A DNA stretch of 64,000 bases from RYN-230 sp963841695 (lineage in GTDB: Bacteria; Actinomycetota; Actinomycetes; Streptosporangiales; Streptosporangiaceae), in contig CAWJDQ010000008.1 in assembly GCA_963841695.1 (NCBI GenBank), forward strand, positions 124,001 to 188,000. The letters are read 5' to 3'. The position numbers and the translations under genes were made by a program. Positions within the stretch are counted from its first letter, which is position 1. Each line of letters opens with the position of its first letter. The notes below the pieces were generated by a model. That model made no database searches, had not been told where the DNA came from, and was given only the letters and a program-made list of their open reading frames with translations. Shown in pieces: positions 35,932-44,917 of the stretch.

Positions 35932-37585
35932 TCACGATGGGCCGCCGCGCGCGCCGGCCTGCAGCCGGTCCGCGGCGCGGGCGGCGAGGGCCATGATGGT
36001 CAGGGCCGGGTTGGCGCTGCCCTGGGTGGGCAGCACGCTGCCGTCGGTGATGTAGAGGTTGGGGACGGCGAAGCTGCGGCAGTCGCCGTCCACCACGCCG
36101 TGCCGCTCGTCGGCGGCCATCCGGGCGCCGCCGACCAGGTGGGCGTAGCGGTCGATGGTGATCACCTCGTCGGCGCCGGCCGCGTGCAGGATCTGTCTCC
36201 ATGACGTCCTGGGCGGCGTGCATGAGCTGGCGTGTCGTTGTCGCACTGCGAGTAGGAGAACGCGGGCGACCGGCAGCCCGTGGCGGTCGGTCTCCTCGTC
36301 CAGGGTGACCCGGTTGTCCGCGCTGGGGCAGGAACTCACACAGCGCGCCGAGGCAGGCCCAGTGCACGTAGTCGCTCATGTAGTCGCGCAGGGCCGCGCC
36401 CCAGTGCCCCTGGGCGGCGACGTGCTCGGCCCAGGTGATCGGCAGCGGCGACACGTTCTGGATGGAGAAGCCGCGCCGGTAGGGCCGGGCGGGATCGGTC
36501 TCGTAGAACTCCTCGGAGCTGACCTCGGGCGGCGGCGCCTTGTACATCCGGACCTCGGCGTCGAACCGCCCGGCGGTCTGCGGCGCGCCCTGGACCATGA
36601 GGTAGCGGCCGACCTGGTCGAAGTCGTTGCACAGCCCGTCGGGGAACCGCCGGGAGGCGGAGTTCAGCAGCAGCCGCGGGCGTCTCGATCGAGTAGCCGG
36701 CCACGGCCACCATCCGCGGCCCGCTGGAAGCGCGGCCCGCCGCCGCGGACGTAGTGCACGCCGGTGGCCCGGCCGGTCCGCTCGTCGACCTCGATGCTGG
36801 TCACCATGGAGTCGGCCCGGACCTCGGCGCCGTGGGCCAGGGCGTCGGGGATGTGGGTGATCAGCGGGGAGGCCTTGGCGTTGACCTTGCAGCCCTGCAG
36901 GCAGAAGCCGCGGTAGATGCAGTGCGGGCGGTTGCCGAACCGGCCGTTGGCGATGGCGACGGGCCCGACCTTGGCCGTGATGCCGAGAGCGCGGGCGCCG
37001 CGCAGGAAGACCTCGCCGTTGCCGCCGACCGGGTGCGGCCGGTGCGGGTAGCGAGTGCGGGTCGCCCCAGGGCCAGTGCCTCGCCGGCGACCGGCAGCTC
37101 CTCCTCGATGTCGCGGTAGTACGGGCGCAGGTCGGCGTAGCTGATCGGCCAGTCGGCGCCGACCCCGTCCCTGGTCTAGCGTCTCGAAGTCGCTGGGGTG
37201 GAAGCGCGGGGTGTAGCCGGCGTAGTGCACCATCGACCCGCCGACGCCGCGGCCGGAGTTGTTCGAGCCGAGCGGCACCGGGTCGGCGCCGGCGATGACC
37301 CGCGGCTCGGTCCAGTACAGGTGATGCGAGCCGGCCTCGTCGCTGACCCAGTCGGCGTCCGGGTCCCAGAACGGCCCGGCGTCCAGCGCCGACCACCCGC
37401 CAGCCGCGCCGGGCCAGCCGCTGCAGCAGCGTGAGCCCCGCCCGCGCCGCAGCCGACGATGACCAGGTCGACCTCGTCGTCGTCGGCGAACCGGCGCATG
37501 TCGTCGCGCAGCCGGTGGTTGGTGCGGGTGCCGTCGTTGGGCAGCAGCCAGGCCGATTCGTTGCGCTCGCGCACTGGCTGGTCAT
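35932..37585 (-). pseudogene. GMC-family FAD oxidoreductase, many frameshifts
   Basis: The start is the ATG at 37585 after GCGGGAGGGCGTC. Across frames it reads RERNESAWLLPNDGTRTNHRLRDDMRRFADDDEVDLVIVGCGAGG (FAD-binding GxGxxG), then NNSGRGVGGSMVHYAGYTPRFHPSDFE, PHCIYRGFCLQGCKVNAK, and a C-terminal block FAVPNLYITDGSVLPTQGSANPALTIMALAARAADRL. These match the large subunit of gluconate-2-dehydrogenase-type GMC enzymes. At least six indels occur between 36190 and 37440. Its small-subunit partner is encoded just upstream, so it probably oxidises a sugar or alcohol and passes electrons to the membrane. Confidence 0.78.
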
Positions 37586-37605
37586 GACGCCCTCCCGCGA
37601 CCGGG

Positions 37606-38259
37606 TCAGTCGGCCGGGGCTGGGCGTCGGCGCACCTCGAACGGCTCGCGCCGTCCCACGCCCGTGTTCTTGTAGCCGCGCGGGTAGGCGGGGCCGGGGA
37701 AGCCGATCTCGTTCCAGGCCCAGGGGTGGGAGTAGAACGCGGTGCACGCGTAGCGGGTCCACAGGCTCCAGACCCGGCTGGCGGGCAGGCCGTGCCAGTC
37801 ACCCGGCCCAGGTCCTGCACCGCCTGGATAGCCGCCTGCTCGTCGGCCGCGCAGTCGGCGAACCCGGCAGCCGAACTTGTCCTGCGGCGTCGGCGTCCAG
37901 GTAGCCGAGCGTGTCCCGCCAGGCCTGGCCGTCCTCGGGCATGTCCTCGTACCGCCAGCCGTCGGTCTGCGGCCTCGGCCAGCCGCGCGTCGATCATCGC
38001 GGCGACCGGCACCAGCGGCTCGTCGTCCTGGCCGAGGAGCTGGTCGCAGCAGCGCGGCGGCGATCGCCTCCTCGGCCGGGCTGAAGAACCGGAAGGCGCC
38101 GGCGGCGGCCCAGCCGCGACTCAGCACCACGCCGGCGGTCGACCGGATCCCAGCTGCGGGAGCCTGCGCCAGCAGCGTCGAAGCCGGGGAACCGCTCGCG
38201 GGCCGTCGCCCGGCGTCCGGCGCCCGCCGGCGTCGGGCCGCCGGATGGCGGCGGCTCAC
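37606..38259 (-). pseudogene. gluconate 2-dehydrogenase subunit 3-like protein, frameshifted
   Basis: The GTG at 38259 overlaps the stop of the membrane-protein gene in GTGA. The pieces AFRFFSPAEEAIAAALL and PVAAMIDARLAEA are the start of the subunit-3 domain; after shifts the last frame ends VWSLWTRYACTAFYSHPWAWNEIGFPGPAYPRGYKNTG, a typical C-terminus of this family. At least four indels interrupt it. It is 20 bases upstream of the GMC oxidoreductase start and would be its small subunit. Confidence 0.7.
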
Positions 38260-38728
38260 TGCTCCCGCCGCAAGATCGCGGCCAGCAGGCCCATCCCGCC
38301 GACCATGGTGACCAGCAGCGGGGCGAGCAGCGGCGGGCCCATCTCCAGGTTGTAGCGGGCGTTGGCCCAGCCGCCCGGCTTCTGGGCTGATGCCGCGGGC
38401 ATGCAGGTAGGTGCCCTGGACGCCGTTGGCGACGATGGCCGCCGAGGCGACCGGCAGCGCGGTCTTGGCCATCCGGCGGCTGAAGAACCCGGCCACGCCG
38501 GCGGCCGGCGCCGACCGGGCCGAGCGCGACCGGCAGCCACATCATCTTGTTGCCGAAGCTGGCGCTGTCGTGCTCGAAGAAGATCTCGGCCGCGGTGACC
38601 AGCGCGCCCGCGGCGGTCAGGGCCGACAGGCTCCGCTCGAACGGCCCGGTCTCGACGTTGCGGACCATCCGGTCGATGCCCCGGGCCGGAGCACCCGCCG
38701 CGCCGGGCCGCCTGGTCAGCGATTTCAC
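38256..38728 (-). pseudogene. small four-helix membrane protein of the GMC cluster, frameshifted
   Basis: The GTG at 38728 follows GGAGGGAAACCA. Helices are visible in three frames: ALTAAGALVTAAEIFFEHDSASFGNKMMWLPVALGPVG, TALPVASAAIVANGVQGTYLHARG and NLEMGPPLLAPLLVTMVGGMGLLAAILRREQ. Two indels lie near 38400-38520. The gene overlaps the subunit-3 gene, so it probably anchors the oxidoreductase complex or accepts its electrons; no haem motif is visible. Confidence 0.65.
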
Positions 38729-38895
38729 TGGTTTCCCTCCACGGATCACTGCCTGAGCCATGCCTGCCCGCCCGGCTACCCCCGTGGCGGGGGGCTAATC
38801 GCCGCGGGGTGTAAAGCGGGCCAGCGGGGGCAGCGGGTGGGTCTTGGGCGGCGGGGCCGGTACGGGCCGCCGGCCAGCCATCGTTCGGAGGGATC

Positions 38896-40761
38896 ATGAA
38901 CCACACAGCATTGCTGGATCGCACGTCAACCGGCCGGCTCGAGGACCTGGGCCAGCAGTTGCGCGTTGACTCGGTCCGGGCGAGCGCCGCCGCGAACTCG
39001 GGTCACCCGACCTCGTCGATGTCGGCCGCTGACCTGATGGCCGTGCTGCTCGCCCGGCATCTCCGCTATGACTTCGCCGACCCGCGCGCCGCCGGGAACG
39101 ATCATCTGATCTTTTCCAAGGGGCATGCCTCGCCGCTGCTCTACGCGATGTACCGGGCCGCCGGCGCGATCGACGACGACGAGCTGCTCGGCTACCGCAG
39201 CCGGGGCAGCCGGCTGGAGGGGCATCCGACCCCCAGGCTGCCCTGGGTGGACGTGGCCACCGGCTCGCTCGGTCTCGGCCTGCCGGCCGGCGTGGGACTC
39301 GCCCTCACCGGCCGGTACCTGGACCAGCTCCCGTACCGGGTCTGGGTGCTGTGCGGGGACAGCGAGCTGGCCGAGGGGTCTGTCTGGGAGGCGTTCGAGC
39401 ACGCCGGCTGCCACGAGCTGGACAACCTGACCGTGATCGTGGACGTGAACCGGCTCGGCCAGCGCGGGCCCACGCGGCACGGCTGGGACACGGCGGCGTA
39501 CGCCCGGCGGATCGGCGCGTTCGACTGGCACACGATCGAGATCGACGGGCACGACGTGACCGAGATCGACCGCGCGTACGCCGAGGCCGCGCAGACCACC
39601 GGACGGCCCACGGTCATCCTGGCCCGGACCCGCAAGGGCCGGGGGGTGGCGGCCGTCGAGGATGCCGAGGGCGCGCACGGCAAGCCCCTGCCCGACCCGG
39701 AGGACGCCGTCCGTGAGCTGGGCGGGTCCCGGTTCACCCGGGTGGAGGTGCAGCCGCCGGCGCAGCGGCAGCGGCCGCATGCGTTCCAGGCCGGGCCGCT
39801 GCACCTGCCCGGGTACGAGGTCGGGTCCGCGGTGGCGACCCGGGACGCGTTCGGCGAGGCCCTGGCCGCGCTCGGCGGCGCCCGGGCGGACGTGGTCGTG
39901 CTGGACGGCGAGGTGAGCGACTCGACCCGGACCCAGTACTTCGGCGAGGCGCACCCCGAGCGCTTCTTCGAGTTCTACATCGCCGAGCAGCAGATGACCG
40001 CCGCGGCCCTGGGCATGCAGGCCCGGGGCTGGACGCCGTACCTGGCCTCGTTCGGCGCGTTCCTGACCCGCGCCTACGACTTCCTGCGGATGGCCGCGGT
40101 CAGCCGGGCCAGCCTGCGGGTGGCCGGCTCGCACGCCGGGGTCTCGATCGGCCCGGACGGCCCGTCCCAGATGGCCCTGGAGGACCTGGCCGCGTTCCGG
40201 GCCCTGCACGGCAGCACGGTGCTCTACCCGTGTGACGCCAACCAGACCGCCCGGCTGACCGCCGCCCTGGCCGATCGTGAGGGCGTCAGCTATCTGCGGC
40301 TGACCCGGGGCGCCACCCCGGTCATCTACGAAGCCGGCCAGGAATTCCCGGTGGGCGGCAGCCGGGTGCTGCGCTCGTCCGCCGACGATCAGGTGACCAT
40401 CGCCGCGGCAGGTATCACGGTGCCCGAGGCGCTGTCCGCCGCCCGCCAGCTCGCCGCCCGCGGCGTGAGCGCCCGGGTGATCGACGTGTACTCGGTCAAG
40501 CCGGTCGACGCGGCCACGCTGCGCCAGGCGGCCCGGGACACCGGGCGCATCATCACGGTGGAGGACCACTGGCCCGAAGGCGGCCTGGGCAGCGCGGTGC
40601 TCGAGGTCTTCGCGGACGGCACGGATGAGGCGCTGCCGATCGTGCGCACCCTGGCCGTGCGCGAGATGCCCGGCTCGGCCAGCCCCGAGGACCAGCTCGC
40701 CGACGCCGGCATCGACGCCCGGGCCATCACCTCCGCGGCCCTCACCCTGGCCCGCGCCTGA
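38896..40761 (+). CDS. transketolase (single-chain, TKT/DXS-like type)
   Basis: The 621-residue protein is intact, with a good ribosome site (GGAGGGATC) before ATG. TPP-binding domain: LIFSKGHASPLLYAMY, GSLGLGLPAGVGLAL, VWVLCGDSELAEGSVWEAFEHA and NRLGQRGPT. Pyrimidine domain: FYIAEQQMTAAALGMQARGW with the catalytic Glu. C-terminal domain: ARVIDVYSVKPVDAATLRQAA. It is shorter than the classical 660-700-residue bacterial transketolase and closer to the animal type. It would interconvert pentose-phosphate sugars; an oxidative sugar pathway with the adjacent GMC genes is possible. Confidence 0.92.
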   Translation: MNHTALLDRTSTGRLEDLGQQLRVDSVRASAAANSGHPTSSMSAADLMAVLLARHLRYDFADPRAAGNDHLIFSKGHASPLLYAMYRAAGAIDDDELLGYRSRGSRLEGHPTPRLPWVDVATGSLGLGLPAGVGLALTGRYLDQLPYRVWVLCGDSELAEGSVWEAFEHAGCHELDNLTVIVDVNRLGQRGPTRHGWDTAAYARRIGAFDWHTIEIDGHDVTEIDRAYAEAAQTTGRPTVILARTRKGRGVAAVEDAEGAHGKPLPDPEDAVRELGGSRFTRVEVQPPAQRQRPHAFQAGPLHLPGYEVGSAVATRDAFGEALAALGGARADVVVLDGEVSDSTRTQYFGEAHPERFFEFYIAEQQMTAAALGMQARGWTPYLASFGAFLTRAYDFLRMAAVSRASLRVAGSHAGVSIGPDGPSQMALEDLAAFRALHGSTVLYPCDANQTARLTAALADREGVSYLRLTRGATPVIYEAGQEFPVGGSRVLRSSADDQVTIAAAGITVPEALSAARQLAARGVSARVIDVYSVKPVDAATLRQAARDTGRIITVEDHWPEGGLGSAVLEVFADGTDEALPIVRTLAVREMPGSASPEDQLADAGIDARAITSAALTLARA

Positions 40762-40771
40762 CCCGGGCGGC

Positions 40772-40799
40772 GCGGCCCCGGCGAGTCGCCCGGGGCCGC
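40772..40799 (+). terminator. terminator hairpin after transketolase
   Basis: GCGGCCCCGG (40772-40781) pairs perfectly with CCGGGGCCGC (40790-40799), 10 bases after the stop. It is the last host feature before the integrated element. Confidence 0.75.
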
Positions 40800-40818
40800 A
40801 GACCCCGTCCTGCGCATC

Positions 40819-40836
40819 GTGATCAACCGATTGGTG
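40819..40836 (+). repeat. left attachment-site arm (attL, inverted copy of right arm)
   Basis: GTGATCAACCGATTGGTG here is the exact reverse complement of 50970-50987. Similarity continues inward to about 40866 (CACA, GTC-GAAC blocks at the same distances). Element side begins at TGATCA. Confidence 0.8.
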
Positions 40837-41167
40837 TCGCTGGGGTGCCACACGCGAAGTCCGAACGTCACCCTGACCAGGGCAGCCGCCAACTGGTCAT
40901 CGAGTGGACGACCCAGCTTGGAGACCCAGGAGCCTAACAACCACTGGCCGAAAGGCCGCGCGGAGCGAAACCCGCCGAGCCACAGGCAAACCGCGCCTCA
41001 TGCAGCCGACCACACCACTCGCAGCAAGGCGGCCCACCCACCCGCCCCCTCCGGGCCGTGGTGCCGCCTCCGCACACCTGACCCACCACCGGACCGAAGA
41101 CCACACCGGCGCTGACGACTCCCCCGCCGTCCAACCCTCCGGTCCGTACAGTGATGTCACATTGCCC
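40837..41167. other. non-coding left end of the element
   Basis: These 330 bases show no open frame with a ribosome site or coding character. They contain the inner att arm and GC-rich simple sequence. TACAGT at 41146-41151 may be a -10 for the hydrolase gene. Confidence 0.4.
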
Positions 41168-42100
41168 ATGGCTGCTGCGGATGATAACCGCGCCAGAGTG
41201 ATGAGCCCAGCGGAGATCAGATTGCTGCTTGACCTGGGAGGCATCCGGCTATGGTTCGACGCGTCGGGCCCCTCAGTGCTTCCCCAAGGGGAGACTGTCG
41301 CGCAGCGCCCGACCCTGGTCGCCGTCCACGGCGGGCCAGGCCTCGATCACATCAACATGAAGGAGACACTGGCCCCGCTCGCCGACGATGCCCAGATCAT
41401 CTTCTACGACCAGCGCGGGCATGGCCGCAGCGACCACAGCAGCGCCGAGTTCTGGAACCTGCCAACCTGGGCCGATGACCTGCGCCGGCTCTGCGACGCC
41501 CTCGGGCTGACCAAGCCAGTCGTCCTCGGCAGCAGCTTCGGCGGATTCGTCACCCTCACCTACGCCGGGATGTTCCCCCGCCACCCAGGCGGCATCATCC
41601 TGGCCAACACCACCGGCGGCCGCATCGACTACCCCGCCAGCGTGGAGATCTTCCGCCGGCTCGGCGGCGACGAAGTGGCCGCTACAGCCAAGCGTGACTT
41701 CGCCGAAATGACCGAACGGTCAGCAGACGAATTCAACCGGGTCTGCCATCCACTGGTCAGCAGCAGGCCCGGCTTCGCCGAGGAATCCCGGCAAGGGCTG
41801 GCCAGATCGATCCACACAACAGAGGTCAACCTGCACAACTTCCGCAACGAGGCACCCCGCTTCGACCCCTGGAACGTCCTCGCCGACGTCACCTGCCCCG
41901 TCCTGATCCTTGCCGGTGAAGACGACCCCATCTGCCCCATATCCGTCGTCCAGGACCTCGCCCGCCAACTCCCCGCCGCAACAACACGACTCATCCGGCT
42001 GCCCCAAGCACGCCACCGCGTCTTCCGCGACCGCCCCGACCTCGCATTCCCCGCAGTCATGGAATTCCTGCAAGACGTCAACCAGCACCCTGCAACGTGA
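41168..42100 (+). CDS. alpha/beta-hydrolase (proline iminopeptidase-like)
   Basis: From the ATG at 41168 the protein has 310 residues; ATG 41201 is an alternative, and neither has a clear ribosome site. LVAVHGGPGLDHINMKE (oxyanion HGGPG), FYDQRGHGRSD, VVLGSSFGGFVTLTYA (nucleophile elbow, Ser), LILAGEDDPICPIS (Asp) and LPQARHRVFRD (His) are the alpha/beta-hydrolase blocks, closest in style to proline iminopeptidases and related haloperoxidase-like enzymes. It is the first cargo gene of the element; its benefit to element or host is unknown. Confidence 0.85.
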   Translation: MAAADDNRARVMSPAEIRLLLDLGGIRLWFDASGPSVLPQGETVAQRPTLVAVHGGPGLDHINMKETLAPLADDAQIIFYDQRGHGRSDHSSAEFWNLPTWADDLRRLCDALGLTKPVVLGSSFGGFVTLTYAGMFPRHPGGIILANTTGGRIDYPASVEIFRRLGGDEVAATAKRDFAEMTERSADEFNRVCHPLVSSRPGFAEESRQGLARSIHTTEVNLHNFRNEAPRFDPWNVLADVTCPVLILAGEDDPICPISVVQDLARQLPAATTRLIRLPQARHRVFRDRPDLAFPAVMEFLQDVNQHPAT

Positions 42101-42377
42101 GCACCCCGCACAGGCCGGGCTGCCCCGATTATCAAGATCCCTACCGGACCCTCCAGCCTGCCGGTCAGGGCCGCACGATAGGGGGACTGTGCAGACACCC
42201 CCACCCCTACCGCCAGCCACACGAGTACAGCAAGGCGACCCACCCAACACCCCCAACCCCAGCGTTGTCGCGGCCTGTCCTAAATCGCCGCCTCAAGGCT
42301 CCAGAACCACCGGCAACAACCAGGGCCTGCCGGTAACGTCACGTGCCGCGTACTCTCGATGACGTGAGAAGGAAACG

Positions 42378-42725
42378 ATGCCGCGTCGGAACCGCCGGGG
42401 CCTGCCAGGCCGTGGCCGACCGTCGGCGCCTCTGTTTGGTCGCGTCCGGCCCCGCATCGGCGATCCGGCTCGGGACCACTACATCGAAGACGAACTCTCC
42501 GACGAAGATGTCTACACCGCCTACCAGCAGCGGGACCGTTGGCTATTTCGGACCACACGGGGCATGAACATGTGGGAAGGTCCGGACGCCAGCCAGCTCC
42601 GCAGGATCGTTCTGGGAATCATGCACGAGGGCACGCCGGAGGCTGTCATCTTGCATGCATCGCTAACGAGCGCCCAGCGGCACAGCACCGGGCCATCAAG
42701 CGCGGGAGACGAGCACGATGGGTGA
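42378..42725 (+). CDS. element-borne hypothetical protein
   Basis: The ATG at 42378 follows GAAGGAAACG, a good ribosome site. The 115-residue product has a basic Pro/Arg head (PRRNRRGLPGRGRPS), then an acidic helix (YIEDELSDEDVYTAYQQRDRWLF). No family recognised. Its end overlaps the next gene by 8 bases, so the two are probably coupled. Confidence 0.6.
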   Translation: MPRRNRRGLPGRGRPSAPLFGRVRPRIGDPARDHYIEDELSDEDVYTAYQQRDRWLFRTTRGMNMWEGPDASQLRRIVLGIMHEGTPEAVILHASLTSAQRHSTGPSSAGDEHDG

Positions 42726-43149
42726 GCGCAAGCCGACCGAGATGACTGAACGCGAACTAGCCCAGGAAGAGCTAGCCGAATATAAGCTCTGGGCAGCCAA
42801 CCACCCCGATGCGCCAGGGATCAATGCGAGCGACCTCGCCGTCATAGGTGCGACGCGCAGTAAGCCAGGTATCACCCGCGACCAGGTAGCGAAGCTCGTG
42901 CGAACCGCACACGATCACGGACGGACATGGTCCGAGATAGCCGACCGGCTCGGCATGACACCAGAGCAAGCACTACGCGCCTACGGGACGGAACCTGAGA
43001 CTCAGCGGGACGTTCGGCGGAAATCGAAAACCGGGTCACTAGAGAGCGTTATCTCGACCTTGCTCTACACGTTGGCAGGCGCGCTCCAGCGAGGTGCAAA
43101 AGCACTGAACCATGCCGCTAGCGCGACCCGGGATCACCCCAGACGCTAG
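42718..43149 (+). CDS. element-borne hypothetical protein with HTH-like segment
   Basis: The product has 143 residues. The segment ITRDQVAKLVRTAHDHGRTWSEIADRLGMTPEQALRAYG resembles a helix-turn-helix, and the C-terminus is basic (RRKSKTGSLES ... ATRDHPRR). GGGAGACGAGCACG precedes the ATG. GC is clearly lower than in host genes. It converges on the nuclease-like gene, whose stop is 14 bases away. A DNA-binding or regulatory role is possible. Confidence 0.62.
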   Translation: MGERKPTEMTERELAQEELAEYKLWAANHPDAPGINASDLAVIGATRSKPGITRDQVAKLVRTAHDHGRTWSEIADRLGMTPEQALRAYGTEPETQRDVRRKSKTGSLESVISTLLYTLAGALQRGAKALNHAASATRDHPRR

Positions 43150-43163
43150 GCAATTCGGTCTGC

Positions 43164-44117
43164 TTAGTCACCAACGAGCCGCGCTCGCTGGACGGCCAAT
43201 GGCTCGGTCTTGCCCTGCTTGCTCGCGGACTCTCGCGGCAGCCCACGCACCTGGATGATGTACACACGCACACCCGGCAGGTCAAGGTAAGGCGGCTTGA
43301 CACTCTCCGGACCGTCGCTGGGAAGTTGGAGAGGACGGTCCGTGAGATTAATGATCACGAGATGAGCCACTGACTTCCCGTGGTCGTTAGCGTACTGAAG
43401 GGCTTGGGTCACACCGGTGGCGAGATGGGCGATATCGCGATTAGCGTCATCATAGACCTTCAGCTCACATACGAGGGGATCGTCACTTTCCAGCCCAGAG
43501 AGTACGTCGGACCGGCCTGAGGGGGAGTGCAACTGCGAGTAGGGCATGTTGAAGCCCTCGCCGAAGAGAAATTCCCGCAGGTGACGATCGTAGACTTCTT
43601 CGCCCCGGCGGCTGTCTATCTGAAATTGGGTATACAAGCGTTCCTGGTCAAACCACTCGATCTGCAGCACATACCTCTCCAGCGCGTACAAGACGCTGGA
43701 CCCGTCACCTATCTGCTCATCTAGATAGTCAAACAGCGGCCGTACGACTTGTTCTGCGAAATCGCGGGCCATGGCATCGTAATGCGTTTCTGTGGAAAGA
43801 ACAGAAAGGAACTGGATTATATCCAAGTCACTTTCACTGATATGCCGCAGCAGATCCCAGACAAATATGGCACGACCTGGCTCTGTCTTAGTTGGCCACT
43901 CCCAAAGCCCTCTATGAGTGAAGCCCGAAGCCCACTCGTCGTAGCTTGGGGCGGTCTCCGCCAGCCGAGCCTCTTCTAGAATATAGAAGAGAGCGGGCTG
44001 ATGAGAAATCCACTCAACAACAAGATCAATCTCATGGGCAATTCTGTAGCCGTCCGCTGTGTAGAGAGACCTATACCGGTTCCGGAGCTTAACCTGCAAG
44101 TCTTGACGCCATCTCAT
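43164..44117 (-). CDS. PD-(D/E)XK-like nuclease-fold protein (candidate conflict-system effector)
   Basis: The start is the ATG at 44117, behind GGAGGAGATCCTA; the frame is open to 44303 but that extension lacks coding character. The protein has 317 residues. The N-terminal 190 residues are helical with no recognised domain. GRSDVLSGLESDDPLVCELKVYD carries D204 and E218-x-K220 in the spacing of a PD-(D/E)XK active site, and GVTQALQYA supplies the following Q238. C-terminal strands (VAHLVIINL, VRVYIIQVRG) complete such a fold. GC is far below the host average, some 60-base lines being under 50 percent. Its ATG overlaps the stop of the zinc-ribbon gene (TAATG). Function unknown. Confidence 0.7.
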   Translation of the reverse strand: MRWRQDLQVKLRNRYRSLYTADGYRIAHEIDLVVEWISHQPALFYILEEARLAETAPSYDEWASGFTHRGLWEWPTKTEPGRAIFVWDLLRHISESDLDIIQFLSVLSTETHYDAMARDFAEQVVRPLFDYLDEQIGDGSSVLYALERYVLQIEWFDQERLYTQFQIDSRRGEEVYDRHLREFLFGEGFNMPYSQLHSPSGRSDVLSGLESDDPLVCELKVYDDANRDIAHLATGVTQALQYANDHGKSVAHLVIINLTDRPLQLPSDGPESVKPPYLDLPGVRVYIIQVRGLPRESASKQGKTEPLAVQRARLVGD

Positions 44118-44362
44118 TAGGATCTCCTCCTGAAGACATCTCCCAGACCTTGAATGGCTTCCTGCATCCGCGCAGCGGCCACCTGCACCGAGCCCGTCTG
44201 GTCCACCAGTCGAATCCCGACCCGGCAGCACGGACAGATGACAGTTGATCCCGCCACGATCTCCGCGTAGATCACCCACACCCGGTAGTCGCACCGGGGG
44301 CAAGGGACATCCAACGTGTGGCGCATGACGTCACGGCTAAGGCTTGCGATCCCGTCCCACAT
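44117..44362 (-). CDS. small zinc-ribbon protein coupled to the nuclease-like gene
   Basis: VPCPRC-x18-VICPCC gives two CxxC knuckles of a zinc ribbon, followed by VGIRLVDQTGSVQVAAARMQEAIQGL. From the ATG at 44362 it has 81 residues; the ATG at 44326 (69 residues) and the GTG at 44494 (adding VCGQCAE... with more cysteines) are alternatives, and none has a strong ribosome site. The stop TAA shares its last base with the start of the nuclease-like gene, so the two are translated together. It could be a DNA/RNA-binding or regulatory partner. No homologous pair is known to me by name. Confidence 0.62.
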   Translation of the reverse strand: MWDGIASLSRDVMRHTLDVPCPRCDYRVWVIYAEIVAGSTVICPCCRVGIRLVDQTGSVQVAAARMQEAIQGLGDVFRRRS

Positions 44363-44609
44363 CCTGGCACCGGCTTCAGAGTCGCACCGGAGTCTGGCAC
44401 GAGGGTCTGACAAACGCCTCGGATCCTGGCCGAACAGGCAACAGCCATCCCGTACTGCTTGGCGTCGCCGCATTTCGGCACACTGACCGCACACTCCCCG
44501 GACACGCCCCAGACCATCCGTGGTCAACGCCGGGCAGTGGCCTAGGCGGAACAGCCCGGGGCGCGCCACTGAAACCGTGACCGAGGCCGGACGTGCCGAC
44601 GCTGACGGG

Positions 44610-44864
44610 CTACTCCTGGTCCACCGCGAACGTGCCCCAGCCACGCACGATCTTCACGCGGCCCTGCTCCTGGAGGTAGGCGAGAACCTTGCCCGCCGTA
44701 GTGCGGGCGATCCCGAACTCCTGCATGAGCCTGGCCACGCTCGGCACAGCGCCGCCAGCTGGTATCTCCCCTGAGTCGATGCGCGCGGCGATGATCGCGG
44801 CCACCTGCTGGTACGGGGGCACGGCCGAGGAGTAATCCACGCTCATGCTGGTCCACGCTGACAT
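44610..44864 (-). CDS. GntR-family winged-helix regulator
   Basis: The ATG at 44864 follows AGGGGGGA. The 84-residue product is a bare GntR winged helix (YQQVAAIIAARIDSGEIPAGGAVPSVARLMQEFGIARTTAGKVLAYLQEQGRVKIVRGWGTF) with no effector domain. This short KorSA-like form is typical of actinomycete integrative elements, where it represses transfer and replication genes. It is divergent from a small gene and XRE gene. Confidence 0.88.
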   Translation of the reverse strand: MSAWTSMSVDYSSAVPPYQQVAAIIAARIDSGEIPAGGAVPSVARLMQEFGIARTTAGKVLAYLQEQGRVKIVRGWGTFAVDQE

Positions 44865-44917
44865 TCCCCCCTGAACCACATGTACCCCGCGTGGACCACC
44901 GGCTAGCATAGAACACC
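44865..44917. promoter_or_regulatory. divergent control region, GntR / small ORF
   Basis: TAGCAT at 44904-44909 is a likely -10 whose transcript would start at or just before the ATG at 44918, giving a leaderless message. GAACACC is directly repeated at 44911-44917 and 44921-44927, and could be a regulator site. Binding is inferred from position. Confidence 0.4.

Noticed and set aside
38926..40851. Minus-strand open frame of 641 codons opposite transketolase
   Set aside because: Antisense shadow; the plus strand encodes a full, intact transketolase.
42101..42377. Short frames between the hydrolase and the 42378 gene
   Set aside because: Pro/His-rich with no ribosome site; treated as non-coding.
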